From Microbacterium invictum (GTDB lineage: Bacteria; Actinomycetota; Actinomycetes; Actinomycetales; Microbacteriaceae), in NCBI RefSeq assembly GCF_034421375.1, contig NZ_CP139779.1, positions 2,666,001-2,730,000 of the forward strand: 64,000 bases of DNA. The letters run 5' to 3'. Below, in pieces: positions 38,358 through 49,126 of this stretch. The notes beneath the pieces are model-generated. The model worked only from the letters and a program-made list of their open reading frames with translations. It made no database searches and had not been told where the DNA came from. The position numbers and the translations under genes are program-made. How positions within the stretch are numbered: position 1 is the first letter of the stretch; every line of letters starts with the position of its first letter.

Positions 38358-39875
38358 CTAGTCTAGCGGCGACCCTCCGCCGCGCCGGGGGTGGGGGAAC
38401 AGCGGCTGGGTGTCGGTCTGATCGGGGTCGGGGGCTTCGGCGATATCGCCGGCGCCCGTGCCGGCGCCTGTGTCATGGCGAGCGCGGGTGTCGTCGCGCG
38501 CGGCGGCGTCGCCGCGTGCGCCCGTGTCGTCGAGGGTGGCGGATGGTTCGCGGCCGGGCCGGTGATCGTCGGGCGACCTGTCCGCCGCGGCATCCGGTGT
38601 CCCGGGGACGGCGTGCGTCGACGGCTCCCCCGCGCGCCCCCGCCCCCCTTCGCTCGAGCTCGCCCGCGCCGAGGGGAGCGCGAGCAGGATCGCCGCCCCC
38701 ACGAGGACCTCGGCCCCAACGGCGAGACCGACCGCAGCGGGGGCCGGGCCCACCTCTGCGAGCGCTCCGGGTCCGATAGTGCCGCTCGCGAGCAGGGCGA
38801 GCAGGGCCGCCGCTCCGCCCGACACGACGGCGACCGCGCCGGCGATGACCGCCCGCAGACCCCACCCGTCGGAGATCACCCGCGGATGGTCGGCGACGAG
38901 GTGCGTGCGCACCATCCATCCGGCGAGGGCACCGAGCGCCACGGGCACGAGCGCGAGAAGGAGGAGCCACGACGTGGTGGATTCCGGGATGACCCCCAGC
39001 ACCGGCACCGGCGGGAGGACCCCCACCTGTGTGCCCGCCGGGGCGACGGTGGTGGCTGAGCCGACGGCGAAGCCGGGCCCGGCGAGGAACGAGGCCGCCC
39101 ACACGATGAGCGTCGGCAGGTAGGCCAGTTCACCCAGCGCGATGATGCTCGCCCCGAGCAGATCGGCGTTGCTCGCCTGCGACAGCGCGACCACCTGCGG
39201 GCCGCGCGCGACCAGCGCGACGGTGAGCAGTGCCGCTCCCGCGCCCACGAACCCGGTGACAACGATCGCCGTACCGCGGGCGGTCTCGGTGACCGCGGCC
39301 GGTCCCGATTCGCCGACCCGGCGCTCGAGGGCGTCGCGGGCACGAGCGATGAGCCCGACATCGGCCTCGCGCCACTCGGTGACGACCGCGGCGAGCGCAG
39401 CGGGGACGGCGAAGACCAGCGCGGGGAGCGCGATCGCGAGCCCGAGGGGCGCTTCGGCCAGCGCGTTGGCCCCGGTGAGCGCGACTCCGGCGGCAAGGGC
39501 GGTGAAGACGACGATGCCCCCGATGAGCCCGCTCTCCCAGGCCTCCGACCGCGACGCGCGGACACCTGTCCGTGCGGCGAGCCCGGCGGTGAGCGCAGCG
39601 AGGGCGAGGGGTGCCAGCGAGAGGGAGAAGGATGCCGCGGCCTCGTCGATCCCGGCGGCGGTGAGGTAGATCGGCGGGAGGGTGACCTCCAGCGGCACGA
39701 GGTGACCGAGCTGCCACACCGAGGCGGTCGCGGGCCAGAGCGCGGACCAGTCGGCGGCCGCGCCGAAGCCGAAGACCCACAGCAGGGTCGCCGGCGCCAG
39801 GATCAGCGCAAGGCCGACCGCCGCCGCGATTGCGGCGTCGACGGCGGCGAGAAGGGCGACCACGAAGCGTTGCAT
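38358..39875 (-). CDS. DUF6350 multi-pass membrane protein
   Basis: 505 residues with about ten hydrophobic helices, ending in a long hydrophilic, Asp/Arg/Pro-rich tail (from about residue 405) that is probably cytoplasmic and disordered. The order of features ([60 protein letters not shown]) and its position just before purN fit the actinobacterial DUF6350 family, sometimes annotated as cell-division protein PerM-like. No catalytic motif is seen; function unknown. The 76-bp gap to the upstream deacetylase gene shows no clear hairpin. Confidence 0.8.
   Translation of the reverse strand: MQRFVVALLAAVDAAIAAAVGLALILAPATLLWVFGFGAAADWSALWPATASVWQLGHLVPLEVTLPPIYLTAAGIDEAAASFSLSLAPLALAALTAGLAARTGVRASRSEAWESGLIGGIVVFTALAAGVALTGANALAEAPLGLAIALPALVFAVPAALAAVVTEWREADVGLIARARDALERRVGESGPAAVTETARGTAIVVTGFVGAGAALLTVALVARGPQVVALSQASNADLLGASIIALGELAYLPTLIVWAASFLAGPGFAVGSATTVAPAGTQVGVLPPVPVLGVIPESTTSWLLLLALVPVALGALAGWMVRTHLVADHPRVISDGWGLRAVIAGAVAVVSGGAAALLALLASGTIGPGALAEVGPAPAAVGLAVGAEVLVGAAILLALPSARASSSEGGRGRAGEPSTHAVPGTPDAAADRSPDDHRPGREPSATLDDTGARGDAAARDDTRARHDTGAGTGAGDIAEAPDPDQTDTQPLFPHPRRGGGSPLD
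38360..38365 (-). promoter_or_regulatory. -10 box TAGACT before purN
   Basis: On the minus strand TAGACT (38365-38360) ends 6 nt before the GTG at 38353, within the last codons of the upstream gene. Confidence 0.45.
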
Positions 39876-39951
39876 GCCTCATCGACCCTACCCATCCGGC
39901 CCGAGGGTGCTGTTCCGCCTCGCCCGGAACCGGCCGCGCCCGAGGACCCCG

Positions 39952-41553
39952 TCAGCGCCCCGAAGTCCACGCCCCCGACGCCGGCAGATCGCCCTCGAAG
40001 ATCTGCGTCACCGTCACGAGCGAGAACCCGCGGTCGAGCAGGCCGTCGTACATCGCCGCCGCCGCCTCCGCGGTGCCGGGGTGGATGTCGTGCATCAGCA
40101 CGATCGAACCCGGCCGCGGGGCGTCGACCGCCCGGGCGAGGAGGGTGTCGACGCCCGGTCGCTGATAGTCGAACGTGTCGACATCCCACAGGATCGCGGG
40201 GAGCCCTGCGATGCGGAGGACGTTCTGGTTGTACTCGCCGTACGGGGGGCGGAAGCTCTTGGGCCGCTCCCCCACGACGTTCTGAATCGCGGCGCTGGTG
40301 TCGCGCAACTGTGCGGCGACCTGCTCGTCGGTGAGCGAGGGGAGGCTGGGGTGATTCCACGAGTGATTGGCGATCTCGTGCCCTTCGTCGCGCATGCGAC
40401 GAAGGGTGTCGGCGTAGCCGCGGGCCTTCTCACCCATCACGTAGAAGGTTGCCGCGGCGCCCCGGGCGCGGAGCTCGTCGAGGATCGCGGGAGTGAATCC
40501 CGACGGGCCGTCGTCGTAGGTCAGCGCGACGCACGGGACGAGTTCGCAGTCGATCGTCTCGAGCCCGGCGGGGACGGCGGCGGGCGCTTCGAAGGGAAGA
40601 GCGGATGCCACGGCGCCGACGAGGCCCGCCCCGAACGGCGTGAGGAACGGCGTCGCGACCTCGAGCGGCACGGCGACCGCGAGCGGCTCGGTCGTCGCGA
40701 CGATGCCGAGTGCCTGCAGCTCGGGCGGGCTGAATCCCGCCGGGATCTCGATGACGATCGTTCCCGCCTGAGGGACCGACCTTGTCAGGGCGGAGCCGAT
40801 GACGGCGAGGCCCGCCTCGTCGGGCGGCTGGACCGGGGCGAGGCTCAGGGCTCCCGCGTCGCGCCGGAGCGCCTCGACGATGTCCCCCCACAGGGCGGGT
40901 CCTGCCTCGGCCGTCCACAGGGCCTCGGCGGACACGGTCTCGCCGGTGCGGAGGTCGGTGTAGAGCGTGGCCGAGGTGTCGGCGGTGATCGCGGCGGCGT
41001 CGCCCGTGACCGTGCGCATCCGCACACCGAGGTACGGACCGGCGGCGGTGACGATGTCGCATGCGACGGCAGTGCCCGTCCCGCCGGCAGGACCCAGGCG
41101 CGGGTCCGCGAGCAGCGCGGCGGCCGGAAGCCGGGTGGAGTCCGCGACGCACGACCGGTCGCCCAGTCCTGCACCGCGGGGCTGGACCTCCGGTGCGTAG
41201 CCGACCCCCGTGGCCGCTTCGCGACCCCCGATCGCGTCCCGCACCGCGCCGATCATCCTGTCGTTCACCGGCGACTGCCCGGGAAGAAGCGCGACCCGGG
41301 CCTGGAGGCCCACGGCATCGTTGCGGATCCGCAGGCCGCGCAGTGACGGAACGGTCGCCGGATCGAGCGCCGCGGGGAACGCCGCGACCGCCACCCTGGC
41401 GGCGGGGAAGGCTGCGGGCTGCCACGAGGCATCCGTCGCCGGTGCGCACGCGGCGAGAAGGAGCACGCCCGCGAGGGCGAGGGGCAGCGCGGCGCGGCGG
41501 TGCTTCTCATCGCGGCGCCCGCGGCTGTCGCGGTGGGATCCCGGGCCCGTCAC
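39952..41553 (-). CDS. Lipoprotein polysaccharide deacetylase (NodB/CE4) with RsiV-like N-domain
   Basis: Membrane-anchored enzyme that removes N-acetyl (or O-acetyl) groups from wall polysaccharide. 533 residues: basic start, helix, lipobox LLAAC (Cys at about 35). Residues about 60-300 include ATLYTDLRTGETVSAEALWT, like the DUF3298/RsiV domain. The NodB domain (about 325-525) has all five motifs: TYDDGPS, HSWNHPSL (metal His pair), RPPYGEYN, DVDTFDY and LMHDIHPGT. The GTG overlaps the stop of the small anchored protein gene upstream (GTGA). Probably modifies peptidoglycan; such changes give lysozyme resistance in other bacteria. Confidence 0.92.
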   Translation of the reverse strand: MTGPGSHRDSRGRRDEKHRRAALPLALAGVLLLAACAPATDASWQPAAFPAARVAVAAFPAALDPATVPSLRGLRIRNDAVGLQARVALLPGQSPVNDRMIGAVRDAIGGREAATGVGYAPEVQPRGAGLGDRSCVADSTRLPAAALLADPRLGPAGGTGTAVACDIVTAAGPYLGVRMRTVTGDAAAITADTSATLYTDLRTGETVSAEALWTAEAGPALWGDIVEALRRDAGALSLAPVQPPDEAGLAVIGSALTRSVPQAGTIVIEIPAGFSPPELQALGIVATTEPLAVAVPLEVATPFLTPFGAGLVGAVASALPFEAPAAVPAGLETIDCELVPCVALTYDDGPSGFTPAILDELRARGAAATFYVMGEKARGYADTLRRMRDEGHEIANHSWNHPSLPSLTDEQVAAQLRDTSAAIQNVVGERPKSFRPPYGEYNQNVLRIAGLPAILWDVDTFDYQRPGVDTLLARAVDAPRPGSIVLMHDIHPGTAEAAAAMYDGLLDRGFSLVTVTQIFEGDLPASGAWTSGR

Positions 41554-42086
41554 GAGGTCACCCGCACGGTGTCGAGCACCTCGGCGATCGCATAGCGGTA
41601 GTCGGCCACCGCTCCGTCGGTGACCCGCGCGACGATGCCGGCGCTGACGGGTCCGCGCTCATCGCCGACCGCGGCGAGGACGATGCCGCCGGCGGCATCC
41701 GCGATCTCCGTGTGCCGAGCACGCGCTCCCGAGGAGAGGGTCTCGGTCACGGGCGCCGAATCCTGCGCGTCGTTCGCGCGGGCGAGGTCGGCGAATGCGG
41801 TGTCGAATCCGCCGCCGACCTCGGTGACGGCGATCTCGAGGCGCCCGTCGGGACTGGTCAGCGTGAGCTCGTCGTCGTCGAAGGGCGGACGGCGGACGAC
41901 CCATCCGGCCGGCGCGGTCACCCGCACCGCCTCTTCGGCGACCGCGACCTCGGTCGGCGCGGGGTGCACCGTGGCGTTCAGGTTCGCCAGACTCGGTGGA
42001 ACGGCGACGGCCGCCGCGAGGGCGATCCCCGCTGCCGCACCGATCGCACCCACGCACGCCAGCACGAGGGCGGTCCCGGATTTCAC
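41550..42086 (-). CDS. Unknown membrane-anchored protein paired with the deacetylase
   Basis: 178 residues: an N-terminal helix (TALVLACVGAIGAAAGIALAAAV), then an extracellular beta-rich domain (VAVAEEAVRVTAPAGWVVRRPPFDDDELTLTSPDGRLEIAVTEVGG). No family recognised. The pattern of a PsbP/Mog1-like 'APAGW' fold with a hydrophobic N-terminus is frequent in actinobacterial surface proteins. GTG at 42086 is supported by a TACGAT box 6 nt upstream. Its stop overlaps the deacetylase start (GTGA), so the two proteins are co-made and may work together at the cell envelope. Confidence 0.7.
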   Translation of the reverse strand: MKSGTALVLACVGAIGAAAGIALAAAVAVPPSLANLNATVHPAPTEVAVAEEAVRVTAPAGWVVRRPPFDDDELTLTSPDGRLEIAVTEVGGGFDTAFADLARANDAQDSAPVTETLSSGARARHTEIADAAGGIVLAAVGDERGPVSAGIVARVTDGAVADYRYAIAEVLDTVRVTS

Positions 42087-42092
42087 GGCCCG

Positions 42093-42098
42093 ATCGTA
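42093..42098 (-). promoter_or_regulatory. -10 box TACGAT before the 41.5-42.1 kb gene
   Basis: Minus-strand TACGAT (42098-42093) ends 6 nt before the GTG at 42086, consistent with a leaderless start of the two-gene deacetylase unit. Confidence 0.45.
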
Positions 42099-42156
42099 GA
42101 CCCGGAAGACGTCGCGATCCCGCTGCGGCGCGGCATCCTCCGGGTATTCTCCGGGG

Positions 42157-42606
42157 TTACTCCGAGGCGGGGTCGAAGGGCTCGAGCACGAAGAGCGCGA
42201 TCGTGCGATCGGTCTTCTTCTGGTACTCGTTGTAGTCCGGCCACACCTCGGCCGAACGGTTCCACCACTCGGCGTACTCGTCGCCCGAGAGCTCGCGCGC
42301 CAGGTAGTCGCGCGTGACCGCACCGTCCTGCAGCTCGACGTGCGGGTGCGCGCGCATGTTCGCCGCCCAGGCGGGCTCTTCGGGCGCGCCGCCCTTCGAA
42401 GCCACCACCGCATAGCGGCCCTCGTGCTCGACGCGCATGAGCGCCGTCTTGCGCAGGCCCCCGCTCTTCGCACCGACCGTGGTCAGCACGATGATCGGCA
42501 CGCCCCGCAGGAGGTTCGCCTCGGTGCCGCCCGACGCCTCGTAGCGCTCAGCCTGCTCGCGCGCCCACTGCGACGTGCTGGGGATGTACTCGCCTGTCAG
42601 CGGCAT
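42157..42606 (-). CDS. Deazaflavin-dependent (Ddn/DUF385-type) nitroreductase family protein
   Basis: 149 residues of the split-beta-barrel family related to mycobacterial Ddn, whose members bind coenzyme F420 and reduce quinones or nitro compounds. Signature: [55 protein letters not shown], i.e. G-x-K-S-G-x-x-R-x-T, VAS-x-G-G and P-x-W-x-x-N. The C-terminus ([23 protein letters not shown]) is also typical. Whether this organism makes F420 cannot be seen here. Ends 5 bp... before sucD's reading begins on the same strand upstream, so it may be read through from sucCD. Confidence 0.88.
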   Translation of the reverse strand: MPLTGEYIPSTSQWAREQAERYEASGGTEANLLRGVPIIVLTTVGAKSGGLRKTALMRVEHEGRYAVVASKGGAPEEPAWAANMRAHPHVELQDGAVTRDYLARELSGDEYAEWWNRSAEVWPDYNEYQKKTDRTIALFVLEPFDPASE

Positions 42607-42611
42607 CGGAC

Positions 42612-44706
<2,095 letters not shown>

Positions 44707-44752
44707 AGAGAGTCCTTCGCTGGGCGAACGGTGGGATGTGTGGGTCAAGAAA

Positions 44753-44768
44753 ATCTCGATATCGAGAT
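44753..44768. promoter_or_regulatory. Palindromic operator upstream of sucCD
   Basis: ATCTCGATATCGAGAT is a perfect 16-bp palindrome 47-62 bp before the sucC start. It shares the ATCTyGAyrTCGAGAT core with the site 61-76 bp before icd. Confidence 0.65.
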
Positions 44769-45044
44769 ATCGACCAGTCCCCTACCCTACTACCGGCGAT
44801 GGACCGCCTCATCCCGGGTGTCTCGACGTCGGGCCTCCTCCCCGCGCGCGGCGCGTCTTCGCACCCCGTCGCGGTTCACCTGGCGCGAAGTGTGCGCCCG
44901 ACCCGCGCAATGCGCCAGCTGAAACCTGACTGGCTGCGTTCGCCTGGCGCGAAGTGCGGCCCGGACCAGCACATCGCGGCAACCGAAGCGGGGAGGCGAG
45001 CGAGAGCGGGGAGGCGAGCGGAAGCGAGGCGAGCGCCGCGCGCC
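44769..45044. repeat. Repeat-rich gap between sucC promoter and response regulator gene
   Basis: No gene is seen. It holds TTCACCTGGCGC (44875-44886), an inverted near-copy GCGCCAGCTGAA (44912-44923) and TTCGCCTGGCGC (44939-44950); CCTGGCGCGAAGTG recurs exactly at 44879-44892 and 44943-44956. Next to the regulator gene, GCGGGGAGGCGAGCG is repeated at 44988-45002 and 45006-45020, followed by a decayed third copy. Confidence 0.6.
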
Positions 45045-45647
45045 TCAGATCCAGCCGCGCTCGCGCGCGAGGATCGCCGCCTGCTGGCGGGTCGCGAGCC
45101 CGAGCTTGCCCAGTACTGCGGAGACGTGGTTGCGCACGGTGCCGGGCGAGAGATGCAGTGTGGCCGCGATCTCGGCGATCGTCTCGCCGCGCGCGCCCGC
45201 CCGAAGCACGTCGAGCTCGCGATCGGTCAGGGGGCTGCGCTCATCGGTGAGGGCGTCCGCGGCGATCTCGGGGTCGACGTAGCGCCGGCCGGCGGCGACA
45301 TCGCGGATGACCTGGGCGACATCCTGTGCGCGCCGCGACTTCGGCAGGAACCCGTCGACCCCGGCGCTCAGGGCCCGCCGCAGCACTCCGGGCCGGGCGT
45401 GCCGGGTCACCACCACGCACCTCGACCCGGCCTGCCGGCGGATGCGGGCCGCCGCGTCGACGCCGTCGAGCCCGGGCATCTCGAGGTCGAGCAGGCACAC
45501 CGTGGGGCGCAGGCGCACCGCCTCGGCCACCGCCTCCTCGCCGTCACGGCACTCGGCGACGACCTCGAAGTCGTCCTCGAGCCGCAGCAGGGCCGCGAGG
45601 GCCGACCGGATCATGTCCTCGTCGTCGGCGATGAGGATGCGGATCAT
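45045..45647 (-). CDS. NarL/LuxR-type response regulator
   Basis: Two-component output protein, 200 residues. Receiver domain: IRILIADDEDMIRSALAAL with acidic pocket Asp8/Asp9, phospho-acceptor Asp54 in CLLDLEMPGLDG, and Lys in GFLPKSRRAQDV. DNA-binding domain: LTDRELDVLRAGARGETIAEIAATLHLSPGTVRNHVSAVLGKLG, a standard LuxR helix-turn-helix. The ATG overlaps the stop of the histidine kinase (ATGA), so both are made as a pair. Similar to the DesR-type regulators that control membrane or efflux genes, but targets are unknown. Confidence 0.94.
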   Translation of the reverse strand: MIRILIADDEDMIRSALAALLRLEDDFEVVAECRDGEEAVAEAVRLRPTVCLLDLEMPGLDGVDAAARIRRQAGSRCVVVTRHARPGVLRRALSAGVDGFLPKSRRAQDVAQVIRDVAAGRRYVDPEIAADALTDERSPLTDRELDVLRAGARGETIAEIAATLHLSPGTVRNHVSAVLGKLGLATRQQAAILARERGWI

Positions 45648-46876
45648 GCGCGCCCCCCGATGGATGCCGCGGGCACGGTGACCTCGACCGTGAAGCGCTC
45701 GGGCGCGGCATCCCACCGCGCCGCCCCTCCGACGGCCCCGACACGCTCCGCGATGCCCGGAAGCCCCGAGCCGACCGGCGCCGCGTGAGAGGGCACCGCC
45801 ACGGCGAGCGCGTCGTTGGTGATGCCCAGTCGCCATACCTCGCCGCCCGCGCCCGGCTCGAGCGCGAGGCGCAGACGGGCCCAGACGCCACCGCCGTGCT
45901 TGAGGATGTTCGTCGTGGTCTCGCGCACCACCGGACCCAGGATGTCGGCGGGAGCGGCGTCGGCCCGAGCGTCGACGTCGAGCTCGACCGCGAGTCCGGC
46001 CGCCCGCAGCAGATCGGCGGCGTTGGCCAGTTCGTCGGGGAGCGGCACGCCGCGGAACCGTGCGGCGAGGGCCCTCGTGCCGGTGCGGGCCTCATCGACC
46101 GACGCCCGGGCGAGTCGCACCTGTTCAGCGGCCGCGCGGGGGTCGCGGGGCAGCATCCGTTCGGCGAGTTCGAGCTGCAGCGCGATCACCTGCAGGTGGT
46201 GGCCCTGGAGGTCGTGCAGATCTCCCGCGAGACGCAGCCGTTCCTGCGCGGCGGCGAGGCGTCCCTCGGCGGCGCGGGCTTCGTCGAGGGCGAGGACGAT
46301 GTCCCACCACCAGAGGCACAGGACGGCCGTGGGTGGGAGCAGCACGGAGAACAGGCGGTAGACGAAGTCCACCTCGCTGTCGAGCGTCCGCCCCGTCACG
46401 AGCGGCTCGGCGACCCAGATCGCCACGAGCACGAGGGTGATCGCCGCGACCAGACGCAGCCTCACGCCTGGCCGCCAGCGCAGCAGCAGCACCGCCAGGG
46501 CGACGAGCGCGGCGGCCGCGAGCACCGACACCGCGATGACGCCCACGACCACGGCCGCCCCGGTCGCCGCGACGAGCGACCACAGCACGGTCGGCGAGAA
46601 CCGCTCCTCGTCGTCGGCGTCGCCCCGCTGCCGGCGGCGGCCGTAGCGGGCCAGCAGCGGCACGCTCGAGGCGAGCGACACCGCGGCAGCGGCGAGGTAG
46701 AGCGCCACCTGGAGGGCCCCGCCGCCGGTGAGTGTGGGCACGAGCCAGAAGAAGAGCGTGACGGCCTGGAACATCATCACCGAGCCGGCGGTGTACCACC
46801 AGGTCGCCGTCACCCCGCGGGCGAGGGCCCTCCCCGCCGGATGCACGGCGGCGGGGGTGCGGGAGAGGTCGGTCAC
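45644..46876 (-). CDS. Sensor histidine kinase, HisKA_3 type
   Basis: Membrane sensor of 410 residues. The N-terminal half has about six hydrophobic helices (VTATWWYTAGSVMMFQAVTLFFWL; VVGVIAVSVLAAAALVALAVLLL) with no large outer domain, so it may sense membrane state. Dimerisation/phospho-acceptor segment LRLAGDLHDLQGHHLQVIALQLE with the His near residue 217; ATPase part VRETTTNILKHGGG (N-box) and GSGLPGIAERVGAVGG (G-box). GTG start lies 6 nt behind TACTGT on the minus strand. DesK-like architecture; signal unknown. Confidence 0.93.
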   Translation of the reverse strand: MTDLSRTPAAVHPAGRALARGVTATWWYTAGSVMMFQAVTLFFWLVPTLTGGGALQVALYLAAAAVSLASSVPLLARYGRRRQRGDADDEERFSPTVLWSLVAATGAAVVVGVIAVSVLAAAALVALAVLLLRWRPGVRLRLVAAITLVLVAIWVAEPLVTGRTLDSEVDFVYRLFSVLLPPTAVLCLWWWDIVLALDEARAAEGRLAAAQERLRLAGDLHDLQGHHLQVIALQLELAERMLPRDPRAAAEQVRLARASVDEARTGTRALAARFRGVPLPDELANAADLLRAAGLAVELDVDARADAAPADILGPVVRETTTNILKHGGGVWARLRLALEPGAGGEVWRLGITNDALAVAVPSHAAPVGSGLPGIAERVGAVGGAARWDAAPERFTVEVTVPAASIGGRA

Positions 46877-46882
46877 ACCGCC

Positions 46883-46888
46883 ACAGTA
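46883..46888 (-). promoter_or_regulatory. -10 box TACTGT before histidine kinase gene
   Basis: Minus-strand TACTGT (46888-46883) ends 6 nt before the GTG at 46876, consistent with a leaderless kinase-regulator mRNA. An 8-bp inverted repeat GGCGGCAG (46930-46937)/CTGCCGCC (46952-46959) lies in the same divergent gap. Confidence 0.4.
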
Positions 46889-47029
46889 CGACCATGACTT
46901 TTGTCACGCCCCGCCTGCGGCATCCTCCCGGCGGCAGGTGACGCTCCGACACTGCCGCCGAAGACCGCGATCGCGTGGGATGGAATCACCGTCCGACAGA
47001 CGGCCCCGTCCGATCCGCAGGGAGAGACC

Positions 47030-47527
47030 ATGAACCCCATCGCCGACCTCATCCTCGGTTTCCAGAACCTCGTCGCCCAGATGCCCGAGCTGCTGCGCCC
47101 GCTCATCGTCGCCCTCGCCGGCGCCGTTCCGTTCATCGAGGGCGAGGGCGCCGCGGCGATCGGGATCGTCGGCGGCATCCATCCGATCGTCGCCGGAATC
47201 GCCGGCTTCGCCGGGAACTTCCTCTGCGTCGCGATCGTCGTCTTCGCCGGAGCCCGCGTGCGGACCGCGGTCACGACCCGGGGCGGCCGCGAAGCGCCCG
47301 AGCTGTCGCCGCGCCGCCAGAAGGTCATGCGCGCATACGAGCGCTACGGCACCCCGGGAGTCAGCCTCCTCGGTCCGCTGCTCGTGCCGACGCAGTTCAC
47401 CGCCGCCGCGCTGGTGTCCACCGGCGTGGCCCCGGGCCGGGTGCTCTTCTGGCAGGCGGTCGCGATCGCGATGTGGACGACTCTCATCACGCTCATCATC
47501 ACGGGTGTGATCACCTTCGTCGGCTGA
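47030..47527 (+). CDS. Small multidrug-export-type membrane protein (PF06695-like)
   Basis: 165 residues with three to four hydrophobic helices (RPLIVALAGAVPFIEGEGAAAIGIVGGIHPIVAGIAGFAGNFLCVAIVVFAGARV; GRVLFWQAVAIAMWTTLITLIITGVITFVG) around a basic loop (SPRRQKVMRAYERYGTPGVSLLGPLLVPTQFTAAALVSTG). The VPFIEGEGA and KYG-like ERYGTPGVSLLGPLL segments fit the 'putative small multidrug export' family; transport has not been shown for most members. Start ATG has AGGGAG 5 nt upstream. Divergent from the two-component pair, which might control it. Confidence 0.78.
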   Translation: MNPIADLILGFQNLVAQMPELLRPLIVALAGAVPFIEGEGAAAIGIVGGIHPIVAGIAGFAGNFLCVAIVVFAGARVRTAVTTRGGREAPELSPRRQKVMRAYERYGTPGVSLLGPLLVPTQFTAAALVSTGVAPGRVLFWQAVAIAMWTTLITLIITGVITFVG

Positions 47528-47579
47528 GTGGGGGCTCGCCGGCCCTGACACCCCGCCCCGCGAGAGCCTCGTCCACGCG

Positions 47580-48341
47580 CTATGCGACGGACGAGGCCGC
47601 GGGCGGGGTGTCGGGTTTCCGGGTGGTCCGGACGGCCTGCGGCCGCTGGCCGGCCTGCGCCTTCAGCAGGGTCACCTTCCACCCGGGCCGATCGACGCGA
47701 GCAAGCTGCAGGATGTCCGCGACCACCTCGAGGGCGGCGGGGGCCGCGCGCGTGCGACCGCGCCCGTGGCACGAGGTGACGAAGCGGATGCGACCGAGCG
47801 AACGCGGCACCTTGCCCACTGTCGGTGCGGGCCCGATCGAGGCGGTGCCGCCGGGCGCTCCGCCCTCGGCGAGGCGGCGCCCCGGGTCATCCGGCTCCGG
47901 AACGGCCGCCGTCGGCGCCGGCAGCAGGTATGACGCGGCCCGACCGCGCGCCGGGGTCGGGCCGGGGCGATAGAGCGCCTCGGCGTCGCGGGCGCCGGTG
48001 GCGAGGATCACCTGGTCGGCGAAGAGCGGGCCGTGCTCGGTGTCGAGGCGGCAGGGGCTCGCCGAGGTGACCGACTGCACCAGGGTGCGGGTGTGCAGCG
48101 ACGCCCCCGCGGCGACGAGCGCTGCCGCCAGCGCGGTCTCTTCGTTGGCATCCCGGCTCGCGCCGGGGCGAAAGGGGCCGATCACGCCGGCCTCGACGAG
48201 CGCGACGCGGCGGCCCGACTGGGTGAGCAGAAGGGTGGCGACGAGGCCCGTCAGCGAGGCGCCGACGACCACGACGTCGTAGTGCTCGCCGCGCGGAAGC
48301 GTCTGACCGGTGGTGTTCGCGGCGACAGCGAAATGCGACAT
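47580..48341 (-). CDS. Short FAD-dependent oxidoreductase-like protein, possibly degenerate
   Basis: 253 residues. The N-terminus has a good FAD-binding fold (HYDVVVVGASLTGLVATLLLTQSGRRVALVEAG) and a later dinucleotide-type strand (LFADQVILATGARDAEAL), but the large substrate domain that normally lies between or after them is mostly missing: after about residue 130 the chain becomes Pro/Ala/Arg-rich (GPTPARGRAASYLLPAPTAAVPEPDD) and matches nothing I know. It may be an internally deleted relic or a small unknown flavoprotein. It is divergent from a TetR gene, with a palindrome-like site between them, so it may be that regulator's target. Start is uncertain; other Met codons lie 36 nt upstream. 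Confidence 0.5.
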   Translation of the reverse strand: MSHFAVAANTTGQTLPRGEHYDVVVVGASLTGLVATLLLTQSGRRVALVEAGVIGPFRPGASRDANEETALAAALVAAGASLHTRTLVQSVTSASPCRLDTEHGPLFADQVILATGARDAEALYRPGPTPARGRAASYLLPAPTAAVPEPDDPGRRLAEGGAPGGTASIGPAPTVGKVPRSLGRIRFVTSCHGRGRTRAAPAALEVVADILQLARVDRPGWKVTLLKAQAGQRPQAVRTTRKPDTPPAASSVA

Positions 48342-48356
48342 GCACACAGTGAACGA

Positions 48357-48379
48357 CCATGAACCGAACCGGAACATGG
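48357..48379. promoter_or_regulatory. Possible TetR operator
   Basis: CCATG (48357-48361) and CATGG (48375-48379) bracket an AAC-rich centre in the gap between the FAD protein and the divergent TetR gene. The centre is only partly symmetric. Confidence 0.35.
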
Positions 48380-48436
48380 CCTTGACAAACCCCGGCGTGC
48401 TCCCCATCCCGGGGGCGGCGCCGAGCGGCCCGCCGC

Positions 48437-48442
48437 TAAGCT
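48437..48442 (+). promoter_or_regulatory. -10 box TAAGCT of a leaderless gene
   Basis: TAAGCT is 6 nt before the GTG at 48449 of the TetR gene; no ribosome site is seen. Confidence 0.45.
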
Positions 48443-48448
48443 CGTCCC

Positions 48449-49123
48449 GTGAGCGACGCCGATCCTGCGTTCGTCGGCCGCACCGAGGTCGTGGCGGCCG
48501 CGGTCGAGCTGTTCCACACGCAGGGGTTCGACCAGACATCGGTCGATCAGATCGCCCGCGCGGCGGGGATGTCGCGATCGACCTTCTTCCGTCAGTACGG
48601 CGGGAAGGAAGACGTGGTCTTCGCCGACCACGAGGGTCTCCTCGAAGAACTGCGCGCCTTCCTCGCGCGGCCGCACGACGATCCGTGGGCGGCCGTGTGC
48701 GAGGCATCCGTGCAGGTGTACCAGCACTTCGCCGCCGACCCCGAGCTCGCCCGGCGTCGCTACGCGGTGGTGCGCCAGATCCCCGCGCTGCGCGACCGCG
48801 AGATCGTCACGGTCTTCCGCTACGAGCGCCTCTTCGACGAGTACCTTCGTCAGGCCCTTCCGGGCCTCGACCCGCTCGACGCGGTCGGATTCTCGGCCCT
48901 CGTCACCGCGGTGCACAACCACGTGCTGCGGCGGCTGATCCGCGGGCCCAAGCGCGTACCGGTGTCGGTGCTCACGCGCGCGCTGGACGATGCGCGGCGC
49001 CGCTTCGGGGTGCTGCCCGAGGCATCCGATCCGGCCCCCGACGATCTCGTGGTCGCGGTGTTCCCGCGCCGGACGCCCAGTGCCGAGGTGGCCCGGCGCC
49101 TGCGCGACGCACTGTCGGAGTAG
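48449..49123 (+). CDS. TetR-family transcriptional regulator
   Basis: 224 residues. The DNA-binding domain is clear: VVAAAVELFHTQGFDQTSVDQIARAAGMSRSTFFRQYGGKEDVVFADH (about 10-58). The remainder is a helical ligand-binding domain (VRQIPALRDREIVTVFRYERLFDEYLRQAL). The fold of the C-terminal half resembles TetR proteins of fatty-acid or acyl-CoA metabolism, and the next gene, convergent 3 bp away, encodes an acyl-CoA dehydrogenase, but the ligand is not readable. Candidate operators lie at 48357-48379 and 50413-50429. Confidence 0.93.
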   Translation: MSDADPAFVGRTEVVAAAVELFHTQGFDQTSVDQIARAAGMSRSTFFRQYGGKEDVVFADHEGLLEELRAFLARPHDDPWAAVCEASVQVYQHFAADPELARRRYAVVRQIPALRDREIVTVFRYERLFDEYLRQALPGLDPLDAVGFSALVTAVHNHVLRRLIRGPKRVPVSVLTRALDDARRRFGVLPEASDPAPDDLVVAVFPRRTPSAEVARRLRDALSE

Positions 49124-49126
49124 CGC

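Noticed and set aside
47580..48341. Frameshift in the FAD oxidoreductase-like gene
   Set aside because: Neighbouring frames were examined and do not contain the missing substrate domain, so an internal deletion or a truly short protein is more likely than a simple frameshift.
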